A stretch of 64,000 nt of DNA from Pseudoalteromonas viridis (GTDB taxonomy: Bacteria; Pseudomonadota; Gammaproteobacteria; Enterobacterales; Alteromonadaceae). A model generated the notes under the pieces. It was not told where the DNA came from, searched no databases, and worked only from the letters and a program-made list of their open reading frames with translations. A program made the position numbers and the translations under genes. Of the stretch, positions 46,181-59,721 are shown piece after piece (positions within the stretch are counted from its first letter, which is position 1; every line of letters begins with the position of its first letter). Location: positions 1,550,001-1,614,000 of the forward strand of contig NZ_CP072425.1 of the NCBI RefSeq assembly GCF_017742995.1, read 5' to 3'.

Positions 46181-47617
46181 TTAGTCACACAAACGGTTCA
46201 GGCCGTTGAGTGCTGCGACCCGGTAGGCTTCGGCCATGGTCGGGTAGTTAAAGGTGGTATTGACGAAGTACTCGACATTATTGCCTTTGCCTTTTTGTTC
46301 CATAATGGCCTGGCCGATGTGAATGATCTCCGAGGCGCGCTCACCAAAACAGTGGATCCCAAGAATTTCTTTGCTTTCAGCATGAAACAGCAGCTTGAGT
46401 GAGCCGACTTCGGTGCCGGTGATCTGCGAGCGTGCCAGGTGTTTGAACTGCGCCCGGCCAACTTCATAAGGGATTTTGGCGGCGGTCAGCTGTTGTTCGG
46501 TTTTGCCCACTGAGCTCATTTCCGGAATGGTGTAAATCCCGGTTGGAATGTCGGTGATCAGGCGGTCATCGCACTTACCATGGACAATGGCGTGCGCTGC
46601 AATACGACCCTGATCAAAGGCCGCACTGGCCAGGCTTGGGTAACCAATCACATCCCCCACGGCATAAACATTGTCGATTTCAGTCTGGTAATGCTCATTG
46701 ACTTTGAGCTGACCACGGCTGTCGGCTTTGAGGCCGATGGCGTCGAGGTTCAGTGCGTCGGTATTACCTGTTCGGCCATTGGCCCATAAAATACAGTCCG
46801 CTTTAACCTTTTTTCCGGATTGCAGGTGCAGTACAACACCTTTGTCCTGGGTTTCAACCTTAGCAAATTCTTCATTGTGGCGGATCACAATACCGCTGTT
46901 CCAGAAGTGGTAGCTCAGTGCATCGGAGATCTCGTCATCCATAAACGACAGCAGTCGATCGCGGGTGTTGATGAGATCCACTTTGGCACCCAGGCCTTTA
47001 AAAATAGATGCATACTCACAGCCGATCACCCCGGCACCGTAAACCAGTACGCGCTGAGGGTTGTGGGTTAAGTCTAAAATGGTATCACTGTCATAGACGC
47101 GTGGGTGGTCAAAGTCGACGCCGGGTGGACGATAAGGGCGAGAGCCGGTCGCAATCACTATGGTTTGCGCAGTCAGTAGCTCCTGTGAGCCGTCCAGATG
47201 CTGCACCTGAATGGTATGGGCGTCAACAAAGGTGGCATCGCCCTGATACAGGTGGATACGATTACGGTCATAAAAGCTGGAACGCAGGCTGGATTGCTTG
47301 CTGATCACGTCACTGGCATGGTGCAAAATATCCTGAAAGGTCAGGCGTTGTGGACGTTCGCTAAAGCGAAACAGCGGATTGGTTTTGTATTCGATTAAAC
47401 GGCTGACCGAGTGGCGCAGTGCTTTGGAAGGGATAGTGCCCCAGTGTACACAGCCGCCACCGACATCCTTTTGCCGCTCTATCACGGCAACCTTACGATT
47501 GCTTTTGGACAGGTTCATGGCAGCCCCTTCACCGCCGGGGCCTGTGCCAATGATGATCGCATCATACTGGTAGGATGCTTGTTGCGTGGGTACTTTTGTG
47601 GCGGTTTTCTTAGTCAC
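46181..47617 (-). CDS. sthA: Soluble pyridine nucleotide transhydrogenase
   Basis: SthA transfers reducing equivalents between NADPH and NAD. The 478-residue flavoprotein is close to E. coli SthA (466), with FAD motif [13 protein letters not shown], the active-site region [16 protein letters not shown] in which only one cysteine of the disulfide reductase pair remains, NAD motif [13 protein letters not shown], and [18 protein letters not shown]. The missing second cysteine separates it from lipoamide dehydrogenases. It is convergent with the barrel gene and stands alone. Confidence 0.97.
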   Translation of the reverse strand: MTKKTATKVPTQQASYQYDAIIIGTGPGGEGAAMNLSKSNRKVAVIERQKDVGGGCVHWGTIPSKALRHSVSRLIEYKTNPLFRFSERPQRLTFQDILHHASDVISKQSSLRSSFYDRNRIHLYQGDATFVDAHTIQVQHLDGSQELLTAQTIVIATGSRPYRPPGVDFDHPRVYDSDTILDLTHNPQRVLVYGAGVIGCEYASIFKGLGAKVDLINTRDRLLSFMDDEISDALSYHFWNSGIVIRHNEEFAKVETQDKGVVLHLQSGKKVKADCILWANGRTGNTDALNLDAIGLKADSRGQLKVNEHYQTEIDNVYAVGDVIGYPSLASAAFDQGRIAAHAIVHGKCDDRLITDIPTGIYTIPEMSSVGKTEQQLTAAKIPYEVGRAQFKHLARSQITGTEVGSLKLLFHAESKEILGIHCFGERASEIIHIGQAIMEQKGKGNNVEYFVNTTFNYPTMAEAYRVAALNGLNRLCD

Positions 47618-47658
47618 GGCCTCACCTTAAATAATGACTTGTGAGGCCGCTTTTAGGG

Positions 47659-48792
47659 TTAGCTGGTGGCGCCCTTTAACAACCTCGAGTTTAATGCCAG
47701 CCATGCCTGCTTCTGCGCCTGCCAGGCCTGCTCCAGTTCTTGATACTGTTTTAACAGGGCTGACTGCTCGCATTGTTCGAGCATAGCATGCTTTTTCGTT
47801 TCCAGTACCTGCTTTTGCACGGCACAGAAATGCTGAAGTTTTTTCAGCAGTAAATCATACTCTTGTTGTAACAATGTAAGCTTATCCTGCGCCAAAGGCA
47901 ATTTTGCCAGGGTAACTTTAGTCTTATTCAGCAAGGTTTCTGCTTTGGCTTTTTCTATTCGTTCAACCGGTGTGCGCTTGAGCTTGCTGGCCAGGCCAAG
48001 GTACGACAGACCACGGATCATCCACTTGGTGGGATCGTAATGATACCAGCGAATGCCGTTGCGATAGTCACTGGCAAAAATGTGGTGGAAATTATGATAG
48101 CCCTCACCGTAGGTCAGTAATGCCAGAAAGCCATTGTCCCGGGCGGTGTTTTTCTCGGTATATGGACGTTTACCCCAGATATGAGCCAGTGAGTTAATGA
48201 AGAAGGTGAAGTGCTGGCTCAGTACCAAGCGCAATACGCCGGCTAACAGCAGCATGCCCAGGACGTCACCCAGCATCAGGCCAAGTGCCAGCGGAATACC
48301 AATATTGGTTAGCAAGACCAGCTTGAGGTAGTGTTTGTGTTGCCACATCACGATTTTATTGCGTTGTAAGTCGCGAGCATTGCTGTAATCGCCATAGCTT
48401 TCACCCTGATAGTCTCTGAGCATCCAGCCAATATGGCTGTACCAGAACCCGCGGGTTGCCGCATAAGGGTCTTTAATCGGGTCGTCGACCTGGCCATGGT
48501 GAATGCGGTGGTCGCTGCTCCAGTGCAGGGCACTGTTTTGCAGTGCAAAGGCGCCGCCAAAGGCAAAGAAGACTTGAATAGCTGGGTGAGCATCGTAGGC
48601 TTTGTGTGCCCACAGACGATGGTAACCTGCGGTAATCGACATACCGGCGTAAAACATACAGCCCACAAACGCAATCCAGTGAGTTGCAGTATAACCATAC
48701 TCAAAGCCATACCAGGGCACTAACGTAATCGCAGCAAGAAAGGACAGACTAAAGAATAAAACATTAGTCCACAATAACGGGGGTTTTTTCAT
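47659..48792 (-). CDS. Acyl-CoA delta-9 desaturase with C-terminal coiled coil
   Basis: The 377-residue membrane enzyme inserts a cis double bond in saturated acyl chains. The three histidine boxes are present: HRLWAH, HRIHH and HNFHH, among about four membrane helices. After residue 265 it has a roughly 110-residue charged coiled-coil extension not needed for catalysis. A strong promoter and a FabR-type palindrome lie directly upstream and fabR is divergent, so it is probably repressed according to the unsaturated acyl pool, like Pseudomonas DesCB. Confidence 0.93.
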   Translation of the reverse strand: MKKPPLLWTNVLFFSLSFLAAITLVPWYGFEYGYTATHWIAFVGCMFYAGMSITAGYHRLWAHKAYDAHPAIQVFFAFGGAFALQNSALHWSSDHRIHHGQVDDPIKDPYAATRGFWYSHIGWMLRDYQGESYGDYSNARDLQRNKIVMWQHKHYLKLVLLTNIGIPLALGLMLGDVLGMLLLAGVLRLVLSQHFTFFINSLAHIWGKRPYTEKNTARDNGFLALLTYGEGYHNFHHIFASDYRNGIRWYHYDPTKWMIRGLSYLGLASKLKRTPVERIEKAKAETLLNKTKVTLAKLPLAQDKLTLLQQEYDLLLKKLQHFCAVQKQVLETKKHAMLEQCEQSALLKQYQELEQAWQAQKQAWLALNSRLLKGATS

Positions 48793-48806
48793 TTTTTTAA
48801 AATCTC

Positions 48807-48824
48807 AGCGTACACTTGTACGCT
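48807..48824. promoter_or_regulatory. FabR-type operator
   Basis: AGCGTACACTTGTACGCT is a near-perfect 18-base palindrome (all positions except the central CT dinucleotide pair) and matches the FabR/DesT type of site. It sits 15 bases upstream of the desaturase ATG, just past the -10. Confidence 0.85.
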
Positions 48825-48853
48825 AAAATAGTATTTCAAAGTTGCGCCGTCAA
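48825..48853 (-). promoter_or_regulatory. Desaturase promoter
   Basis: On the minus strand TTGACG and TATTTT are separated by 17 bases. The FabR-type palindrome begins immediately after the -10, so bound repressor would cover the transcription start. Confidence 0.7.
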
Positions 48854-48908
48854 GTATTAGACTCCCACTATTATTGATCTGAGCTAATAAATTATAGGAA
48901 CTGCGACC

Positions 48909-49553
48909 ATGTCAGGTGTTCGTGCCCAGCAAAAACAAAAAACCCGCCAGGCGCTGATAGAGGCGGCGTTTAATCAGCTCAGTGCAGAGCATAGCTTTAC
49001 CAACCTCAGTTTGCGCGAAGTTGCCCGAGAGGCAGGCATTGCTCCTACGTCGTTTTATCGCCATTTTAAGGACATGAATGAACTGGGCCTGACCATGGTG
49101 GATGAGGCTGGCCTGACTTTGCGTCAGCTGATGCGCCAGGCGCGGCGCAGAATCGCTAAAGGGGGCGGAAGCGTGATCCACACGTCTGTGCTGACCTTTA
49201 TGGAGTTCATCGAAACATCCAGCAACCAGTTCCGCTTGCTGCTGCGCGAGCGCTCCGGCACCTCGCCTGCATTTCGCGCTGCGGTCGCCAGAGAGATCAA
49301 GCACTTCATCATGGAGCTGTCTCACTACCTGGAGACCGAGACCCCTTGTGATGCCAATCATGCTTACATGCAGGCAGAAGCCATGGTGACACTGGTATTC
49401 AGTTCTGGGGCAGAAGCTTTGGATCAGGATGCTCAGCAGCGCGCAGAATTAACCGAGCGATTGATCTGGCAGCTCAGATATATCGTTAAAGGGGCGTCGG
49501 GTTATCAAAAAGAGAGTCAGTCACAGACTGCACCAAAAGTGGCTGGCCAGTAG
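48909..49553 (+). CDS. fabR: Unsaturated fatty acid repressor FabR (TetR family)
   Basis: The 214-residue protein has a TetR helix-turn-helix (about 10-60) with [21 protein letters not shown], the FabR-like DNA-reading helix, and a C-terminal all-helical acyl-sensing domain. E. coli FabR is 215 residues and represses fabA/fabB according to the unsaturated acyl-thioester pool. Divergence from the desaturase and the palindrome between them support the name. Confidence 0.92.
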   Translation: MSGVRAQQKQKTRQALIEAAFNQLSAEHSFTNLSLREVAREAGIAPTSFYRHFKDMNELGLTMVDEAGLTLRQLMRQARRRIAKGGGSVIHTSVLTFMEFIETSSNQFRLLLRERSGTSPAFRAAVAREIKHFIMELSHYLETETPCDANHAYMQAEAMVTLVFSSGAEALDQDAQQRAELTERLIWQLRYIVKGASGYQKESQSQTAPKVAGQ

Positions 49554-49629
49554 CTGCCACCCTCTGTCTTTAGGCCTTATAGAAAGCGGCTAATTAAGTT
49601 TGACTATGAAATCACAAGGATAGCGCAGT

Positions 49630-50211
49630 ATGCTACTTATGATAGACAACTATGATTCATTTACATTCAATTTAGTGCAATATTTTCAACGCCTTGATCA
49701 AGAGGTGGTGGTGCACCGTAATGACGCGCTATCGGTGTCTGATATTCGCGCATTAAACCCGGATCATATTGTTATCTCACCCGGACCCTGTTCGCCCAAT
49801 GAGGCGGGCATATCCTTGTCGGTGGTTGACGCATTTCAGGGGCAGATCCCCATTCTTGGCATTTGTCTGGGCCATCAAACCATTGCACAGGTACTGGGCG
49901 CAAAGGTGGTGCGTGCCAGGCAGGTTATGCATGGTAAAACCTCAACGCTGGTGCATAATCACAGCGGATCCTTTAACGGTTTACCCGGGCAGTTTGAGGT
50001 GTGCCGCTATCACTCGCTGGTGGTGCAACCAGACACTTTACCCGATGCGTTGAAGGTCACGGCCTGGACGCAAAATAGCGCGGGTGAACTAGATGAAATC
50101 ATGGGCTTATGCCATACTGAGCGAGCGTTGGAAGGCGTTCAGTTTCATCCTGAGGCCATTCTGACGGAGCATGGCCTGCAGCTACTTGATAACTTTATAA
50201 GTCGCTTCTAA
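49630..50211 (+). CDS. pabA: Aminodeoxychorismate/anthranilate synthase glutamine amidotransferase
   Basis: The 193-residue class I amidotransferase releases ammonia from glutamine for its partner synthase. It has [19 protein letters not shown], the oxyanion [11 protein letters not shown], the nucleophile Cys79 in GICLGHQ, and the catalytic His-Glu pair in QFHPEAIL. No trp genes are nearby and no partner pabB or trpE is adjacent, so pabA is preferred to trpG; some bacteria use one protein for both. Confidence 0.93.
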   Translation: MLLMIDNYDSFTFNLVQYFQRLDQEVVVHRNDALSVSDIRALNPDHIVISPGPCSPNEAGISLSVVDAFQGQIPILGICLGHQTIAQVLGAKVVRARQVMHGKTSTLVHNHSGSFNGLPGQFEVCRYHSLVVQPDTLPDALKVTAWTQNSAGELDEIMGLCHTERALEGVQFHPEAILTEHGLQLLDNFISRF

Positions 50212-50255
50212 CCTTAAAAAAGCAACCCCGACAATACCGAAAAAGAACATAATTG

Positions 50256-51431
50256 ATGACTGATGACATTAGGCAATCTCGGATAGCACAGGCTCTGGCA
50301 GAGCGTGCCCATGATGTACTAATAAGCCATAACTTTGCGCAGCAGCAAATAGGTTACATTCATACTTTTGATATGAATTTTGGCGAGCGCATACCACAAC
50401 GCACTATGCTTGAGGTAGAACTTGCAGCGTCTGCCAAACGTCAGGAGCGTAGCACCAGTCATCACAAATATATTGCTAAAGCCAGTACCCACTTGCATCA
50501 GGTCATAGAAGCAGCCATCAATACGCAGCTGGAAGATTTAGACACGATTTACCATGAAGTGGTGGGGATACAGGAAGCCGTGCCTACGGTGTTGGATATT
50601 CTGGCGGTTAAATCGGCGTCAGTCGGCCGGTTAGAGCCGCTGGTCAATGACTTGTCCTGGCTAGGGCGTGACTTGGTCTCGTTGGTCAATCTGCCTCAGT
50701 ATCGTAAAAAGAGCACCAAAGGTACGACGGTCAAGGTCGACACACCCGCACTGGCGCTACGCTACCTGGGACTGGAAAATCTGCAAATGGTGATCCCAAC
50801 CTTTGCGATGCGTCATTGGATGCCACATTCAACCGAGCCTTTCCCGCTGCTAAAGCGCAAACTGCGCGATATGAGCATGGCAACCGCCATTGCCGCCAAA
50901 ACACTGGCCCCATTGTACGACGTCAAAGCGCAGCATGCGTTTACCCTGGGGATGTTGCTGGATGTCGGTAAAATTGCGCTGACCCGGTTATACCTGCGCA
51001 CGTTCGAGCGGGTTTGGCAGGGCAAAGTGAAAATTGCCCGCGATAAAAAGCAAAAAGATCTGCACACCGCACTGGTAGGCCTGGAGCCCGACCCCTTGTT
51101 TCTGCGTAACTTATTACTGGAGCACTCGGCAACCGTGTCACAGTATTTGATAGAGCGCATGGAGTTTCGTTACTTGCCGTTCAATGCCGCAATGGAAGAG
51201 TTTGCGCAAAGCTATCTGCCAAAGGCGCATAATCATGCCGCGGAGCAACTGCCACTCACCCAGGTGGTGCGCAAAGCCTATTGCTATGCGCAATATCAGG
51301 TACTCAAAGACACCCATTTGCTGGAGGCAGATGAAGCCAAAGACTGGCTCGCTTACAACCAGCTCACCGCAGAAGAGCAAGATCTGCTGTCAAAAACAGC
51401 ACTGCAAAGCCTGCAATTGACAATTCTTTAA
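50256..51431 (+). CDS. HDOD-domain protein
   Basis: The 391-residue protein has a helical N-terminal region (about 1-100) and an HDOD domain (about 100-320) with IQEAVPTVLDILAVKS, PALALRYLGLENLQMV and FTLGMLLDVGKIALTRLY. HDOD proteins resemble HD phosphohydrolases but lack the catalytic HD residues and act as signalling scaffolds. The role here is unknown. The ATG at 50256 is preferred over the preceding TTG. It stands alone between pabA and astC. Confidence 0.85.
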   Translation: MTDDIRQSRIAQALAERAHDVLISHNFAQQQIGYIHTFDMNFGERIPQRTMLEVELAASAKRQERSTSHHKYIAKASTHLHQVIEAAINTQLEDLDTIYHEVVGIQEAVPTVLDILAVKSASVGRLEPLVNDLSWLGRDLVSLVNLPQYRKKSTKGTTVKVDTPALALRYLGLENLQMVIPTFAMRHWMPHSTEPFPLLKRKLRDMSMATAIAAKTLAPLYDVKAQHAFTLGMLLDVGKIALTRLYLRTFERVWQGKVKIARDKKQKDLHTALVGLEPDPLFLRNLLLEHSATVSQYLIERMEFRYLPFNAAMEEFAQSYLPKAHNHAAEQLPLTQVVRKAYCYAQYQVLKDTHLLEADEAKDWLAYNQLTAEEQDLLSKTALQSLQLTIL

Positions 51432-52965
<1,534 letters not shown>

Positions 52966-52982
52966 TACCAGTCGGTGACATG

Positions 52983-53007
52983 TGGGTCGCACTTGATGTG
53001 CGACTCA
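52983..53007 (+). repeat. Hairpin between astC and astA
   Basis: TGGGTCGCAC-ttgat-GTGCGACTCA is a ten-base-pair stem with one G-T wobble. No T run follows directly, so it probably affects mRNA stability or processing within the operon. Confidence 0.65.
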
Positions 53008-53040
53008 GCTATCTACATTTTTTGAGGAGTAAGCGGGCTC

Positions 53041-55555
<2,515 letters not shown>

Positions 55556-55603
55556 AATCTTACTCAGAGAGAATAAACCCTTATTTTCTCACCCTTTAGT
55601 ATT

Positions 55604-55640
55604 GAAAAAAGCAGCCAAGCGTCAACTAGGCTGCTTTTTT
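55604..55640 (+). terminator. Terminator after the ast cluster
   Basis: AAAAAAGCAGCC and GGCTGCTTTTTT pair around a 12-base loop, followed by a T run, about 50 bases after astD. Confidence 0.85.
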
Positions 55641-55730
55641 GTTGGTCTGCAAATATCAAAAGTAGCAATCAAAACTAGTTTCTGCTTAAATCAATAGGAG
55701 ATGTCATTGATACATTCAGGTGGGCAATAT

Positions 55731-56069
55731 ATGGTTTTAGATAAACAAGGATACGATGAGTTAGTCATGTACCTAACGCAACACTTAGCCTTGTTTGAGA
55801 AGCCGGGTGTGGTGAAAGCCAATGCACCTAAGGTGTTGGAGTTAATAGAAGATGTGATTGCTGAGCACGTGATCCGCCTCTGTGAGCAACATACCGGATT
55901 GACGACCGAACAACGTAGCCTGATAGTCAGAGAAGTTGACGGCATTGTGTATGATTTGCAGGAAGTACTCTCCAGCGTCACTGAGCAGCGCGTTACTGAA
56001 GAACAAAGAGAGTTTATTGAGGAATTCGCCGGGCTGGTGAAAAACCTGTTCGACAATGCAATAAACTGA
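55731..56069 (+). CDS. DUF3802 family protein
   Basis: The 112-residue acidic helical protein resembles DUF3802 members of Vibrio and Shewanella, with LIVREVDGIVYDLQEVLSSV and EFIEEFAGLVKNLFDNAI. Function is unknown. The ATG at 55701 directly touches the AGGAG at 55696-55700, so it cannot use it; a TTG at 55707 or, by family length, the ATG at 55731 with AGGTGGG upstream is more likely. It lies between the ast terminator and a hairpin, as a separate unit. Confidence 0.7.
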   Translation: MVLDKQGYDELVMYLTQHLALFEKPGVVKANAPKVLELIEDVIAEHVIRLCEQHTGLTTEQRSLIVREVDGIVYDLQEVLSSVTEQRVTEEQREFIEEFAGLVKNLFDNAIN

Positions 56070-56098
56070 CGCAGTCGTCGCTGCTATGTATCAAATAT

Positions 56099-56120
56099 AA
56101 CACCGCCTATTGGCGGTGTT
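56099..56120 (+). terminator. Hairpin after the DUF3802 gene
   Basis: AACACCGCC-tatt-GGCGGTGTT is a perfect nine-base-pair stem followed by a T-rich stretch (attagtttta), a probable terminator. Confidence 0.75.
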
Positions 56121-56151
56121 ATTAGTTTTAGGAACTCGAGGAATAATAAAC

Positions 56152-56565
56152 ATGCAAGCAAGTGTGAAGTGGGTTGACGGAGATACCTTTATTGGTCGCT
56201 CTCATTCTGGTCATAATGTGGTATTCGACGCAGGCGCTGACAGTGCAGCGCCCAGCCCGATGGAAATGGTGTTGATGTCGGCAGGCTGCTGCTCATCTGT
56301 GGATGTGGTCAGCATCCTGAAAAAGGCCAAGCAAGATGTCAGTGATGTCACTGTGGAGCTGAGCGCAGAGCGTGCGGACAGTGCGCCTAGAGTATTCACC
56401 AAAATCAATCTACACTTTGTGGTGACTGGCAATAATGTGTCAGAAAAGCACCTGGCGCGCGCAGTGCAATTGTCTGCGGAAAAATACTGTTCGGTAGCCT
56501 TAATGCTTGAAAAAGCGGTAGAAATTACTCACAGCCACGAAGTGGTTGAAAACAGCGCGAAATAG
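56152..56565 (+). CDS. OsmC-family protein (YhfA-like)
   Basis: The 137-residue protein has the OsmC/Ohr fold pattern with the two conserved cysteines: one in the MSAGCCSSVDVV segment and one in SAEKYCSVALML. Ohr/OsmC proteins reduce organic hydroperoxides, but the YhfA branch has no proven activity. The ATG at 56152 is chosen because the upstream codons from 56110 overlap the hairpin at 56099-56120. speD follows after 86 bases. Confidence 0.9.
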   Translation: MQASVKWVDGDTFIGRSHSGHNVVFDAGADSAAPSPMEMVLMSAGCCSSVDVVSILKKAKQDVSDVTVELSAERADSAPRVFTKINLHFVVTGNNVSEKHLARAVQLSAEKYCSVALMLEKAVEITHSHEVVENSAK

Positions 56566-56651
56566 GTCTTTTTTGCGACGCTATTTTCGTATAAAATCCG
56601 CGAACTTTTATTTCTGCAGCGCAGATTTTCACGTTTTAAGGTGGGTCTATC

Positions 56652-57455
56652 GTGAACAAGCCCTTTGATAAAATTAAACTCCACGGCTTTAACAACTTAA
56701 CTAAGAGTTTAAGCTTTAGTATCTATGATATTTGCTATGCCAAGACCGAACAGCAGCGTAAAGAATATCTGGAATACATCGATGAGCAGTACAGTGCCGA
56801 TCGCCTGACCGACATTCTGCGCGACGTAGTCGATATCATTGGTGCCAATGTACTGAATATTGCCCGCCAGGATTATGATCCGCAGGGCGCCAGTGTCACC
56901 ATTTTGGTATCGGAAGAGCCAGTAGAGCAGCAAACGTTCGACAGCAACGAAACACCAGGACCGCTACCGGATTCTGTGGTTGCGCACCTGGATAAAAGCC
57001 ATATTTGTGTGCACACGTATCCAGAAGCACACCCGCACGATGGTATTTGTACTTTCCGTGCCGATATTGAAGTATCGACCTGTGGCATTATTTCACCGCT
57101 GAAGGCACTGAATTTCCTGATCCATAAGCTGGAATCAGACGTGGTCACCATTGATTACCGTGTGCGTGGTTTCACCCGCGACGTCAATGGCGTAAAGCAT
57201 TACATCGACCATGCTATTCATTCTATCCAGAACTACATGACCGAAGATACCAAAGAGGCGTATCACATGGTGGATGTGAATGTGTATCAGGAAAACCTGT
57301 TCCACACTAAGATGATGCTCAAAGAAACCGATTTGAATACCTACCTGTTTGGTATCACGACAGATGATTTAGACGCAGATGAGGAAGAGCAGATCCGTGA
57401 GCGCCTGAATCGTGAGATCCAGGAAGTATTCTACGGTCGCAACCTGCCAGAATAA
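56652..57455 (+). CDS. speD: S-adenosylmethionine decarboxylase proenzyme
   Basis: SpeD makes decarboxylated AdoMet, the aminopropyl donor for spermidine. The 267-residue proenzyme (E. coli 264) has the self-cleavage site in [17 protein letters not shown], where the serine becomes the pyruvoyl group. The start is a GTG with AAGGTGGG upstream. speE is not adjacent. A bidirectional terminator follows. Confidence 0.96.
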   Translation: MNKPFDKIKLHGFNNLTKSLSFSIYDICYAKTEQQRKEYLEYIDEQYSADRLTDILRDVVDIIGANVLNIARQDYDPQGASVTILVSEEPVEQQTFDSNETPGPLPDSVVAHLDKSHICVHTYPEAHPHDGICTFRADIEVSTCGIISPLKALNFLIHKLESDVVTIDYRVRGFTRDVNGVKHYIDHAIHSIQNYMTEDTKEAYHMVDVNVYQENLFHTKMMLKETDLNTYLFGITTDDLDADEEEQIRERLNREIQEVFYGRNLPE

Positions 57456-57474
57456 TTAGCGGGTATTAACCGTT

Positions 57475-57503
57475 AAAAAAGGCGCTCACTGAGCGCCTTT
57501 TTT
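57475..57503. terminator. Bidirectional terminator between speD and the TonB receptor gene
   Basis: AAAAAAGGCGCTCA-c-TGAGCGCCTTTTTT is a perfect stem with A and T runs. Confidence 0.95.
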
Positions 57504-57522
57504 GTTTCATACTCGTTCGAAT

Positions 57523-59616
57523 TTACAAATCGTATGTGAAGGTCAGGCCGAAGACTCGCGGCTCACCGTACTGAACGTAGTTTCGCGCCGTGTAGCCATC
57601 GCGTGGATCATTACCGAAGTAAAATCCTCTGACCGGGACATCACGGTCGGCCAGGTTACGACCCCAGGCAGTCAGTGACCATTGTTCACCATAGTAACTT
57701 ACGCTGGCATTGATCAGATTCTGACTCGGTGCCTGCTCGTTGTGGCTGTCTGAGAAGAAGTAATCATCTTTGCCTTCGACACCCACACTCAGCACCAGGT
57801 TTTCCAGCACGCTATAGTCTGCCGAGAAGGCATACTGATACTTGGGCGCCTGTGCCTGCTCACGACCATCGAAGTTGGCACCTGAGGTGGTGATAAAGTC
57901 TTCTATTTTAGTGTCCAGATAACCGAGACTATAGTTCAGCGTCAGCTGATCCGTGATCAGGCGCTGGCCTTCAATTTCCAGACCATAGTTTTCGCCTTTA
58001 CCGGCATTGCTGATGAAGCCGGCAAACTGAACACCGTCAATGCGCCACTGTTTAAGCTGCATGTCTTCGCGTTCCATATAGAATGCGGTAACAGACAGGG
58101 TGTGTTTTTTATCTTCAGACTGACCTTTTACACCAAATTCTGCATTCCACAGATACTCTGGCTCAAACGAAAAGGCTGAGGCCGGGATGCTGAAGCCTTC
58201 ATCTTTGGCTTTGGCCAGCGCTTCACCATTGGCGCCACCGACCTTATAACCCCGGCTCAGGCTGGTATAGATCATGGTGCGAGGCACAACCTGATATTCC
58301 AGCGCCAGCTTACCACCGACCATAGTGTCATCCTGATCTATGGCAAAACCATTGGTATCCAGATATTCACTGTCATAGCGCTCCACTCGCAATCCCGTGA
58401 TCAGTCTGGTCTGCTCGTTCAGATGCGTGACTTTTTGACCGAATAGCGCCTGACTGGAGACATCATAGCTGGAGCGAAAATCATTGCTCAGCCAGGTGTA
58501 CTGACGGGTCAGGTCGACATCGCGACGCTGTGCGTAAGCACCGAGCACCCAGTCGCCTTGCTTGTCCAGCAGTTTGACTTCCAGCGTGCCACGTTCGTGA
58601 TCGCGCAGATAGCTGTCAAAGCTTTCATAGTGGTCCGGGTGCAGGCCAGCGGCGCAAAGCTTCGGCTGGGTCGCGTCATGGCAGGTCCAGTCTTCATCGT
58701 AGCTATACACTGTATCGGCTTGTAGCCCGGTGCCCTGGAGCTCAATATCAAAAGCACTCAGGCCGGTATACAGGGCGCTCAGTGCAAAGGCATCACTTTC
58801 TTGGGTGTCTTTACCTGGCAGGTTAGCCACACTGTTACGGGTATTGTCCAGCGTAAAGCCATCATAGCCATTATCGATATCGATGTGGTGTACGGCCAGG
58901 TTCACTGTTAGTGTGTCTGTTAGCTGGCTGTTGAGTTTAACGCGGGCCAGTCGCTCTTGCTGATCCTGAGTTGGCTTATCCAGATACAGGTTATCGACAT
59001 AGCCGTCTGAGCCGCGTTGATACAGACTAATACGCCCCGCGGTGCTGTCCGTTAATCCGGTGCCCGCCGCCAGGCCAGCTTCATAGCTGTTGTAGTTACC
59101 CGCGCCAACGCGCAGTTTTAAGGCGCTGTCCTGGGTTGGAGCATGAGATTGCAGATCGATGATCCCACCCATGGCATCGGCGCCAAAACGCGTTCCCTGA
59201 GGACCGCGATACAAGGTCACCTGATCAATATCAAACAGCAAGGCACTGCCGCCCAGACCGGAGTAGTTTATGCCATCGACCAGCATACCCACACTCGGGG
59301 TGATTGGGTCGACAAACTGAGAGCGCAGGCCCACGCCACGGATCTGCACAAAGCGGCCGCGAGACGCGCCTGCGGTAAAGTTCACATTAGCGGTACTATT
59401 TAATAGCTCATCCAGATAGCTGGCGCCGCGATGGGTCATTTCAACTTCGCCCATCACACTGGCGCTGGCACTGAGTGTTTGCAGAGATTCTCTTTGGAAG
59501 TCGCCGGTGACTTCAATGGTTTCAAGGGGCGCGGCTGTCGGTAACTCGTCAGCGGCGGCTTGGTTTGACAGGGCAGCCAACAGGCTGATGCTAAGCAAAG
59601 AAAGTTTAAGCTTCAT
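57523..59616 (-). CDS. TonB-dependent outer-membrane receptor
   Basis: The 697-residue protein has a signal peptide (to AAADE), a TonB-box-like segment ETIEVTG, an N-terminal plug (about 40-155) with VQIRGVGLRSQ and YRGPQGTRFGADAMGGIID, and a 22-strand barrel ending in the aromatic-terminated LTFTYDL. The substrate is unknown; two cysteines in an extracellular-loop-like segment (TCHDATQPKLCAAG) may form a disulfide. No transporter, siderophore or TonB gene is adjacent, so it is an orphan receptor. It diverges from the thioesterase gene. Confidence 0.95.
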   Translation of the reverse strand: MKLKLSLLSISLLAALSNQAAADELPTAAPLETIEVTGDFQRESLQTLSASASVMGEVEMTHRGASYLDELLNSTANVNFTAGASRGRFVQIRGVGLRSQFVDPITPSVGMLVDGINYSGLGGSALLFDIDQVTLYRGPQGTRFGADAMGGIIDLQSHAPTQDSALKLRVGAGNYNSYEAGLAAGTGLTDSTAGRISLYQRGSDGYVDNLYLDKPTQDQQERLARVKLNSQLTDTLTVNLAVHHIDIDNGYDGFTLDNTRNSVANLPGKDTQESDAFALSALYTGLSAFDIELQGTGLQADTVYSYDEDWTCHDATQPKLCAAGLHPDHYESFDSYLRDHERGTLEVKLLDKQGDWVLGAYAQRRDVDLTRQYTWLSNDFRSSYDVSSQALFGQKVTHLNEQTRLITGLRVERYDSEYLDTNGFAIDQDDTMVGGKLALEYQVVPRTMIYTSLSRGYKVGGANGEALAKAKDEGFSIPASAFSFEPEYLWNAEFGVKGQSEDKKHTLSVTAFYMEREDMQLKQWRIDGVQFAGFISNAGKGENYGLEIEGQRLITDQLTLNYSLGYLDTKIEDFITTSGANFDGREQAQAPKYQYAFSADYSVLENLVLSVGVEGKDDYFFSDSHNEQAPSQNLINASVSYYGEQWSLTAWGRNLADRDVPVRGFYFGNDPRDGYTARNYVQYGEPRVFGLTFTYDL

Positions 59617-59721
59617 GTCTTATCTTGTTCCATTTTTGATTGCGCACAGTGTAGCAAAAGCCCGACCAGTTAACAGTTAATATGTGTTATAAATTCGGCA
59701 ACTTAGTGAAGAGGAAAAGCC

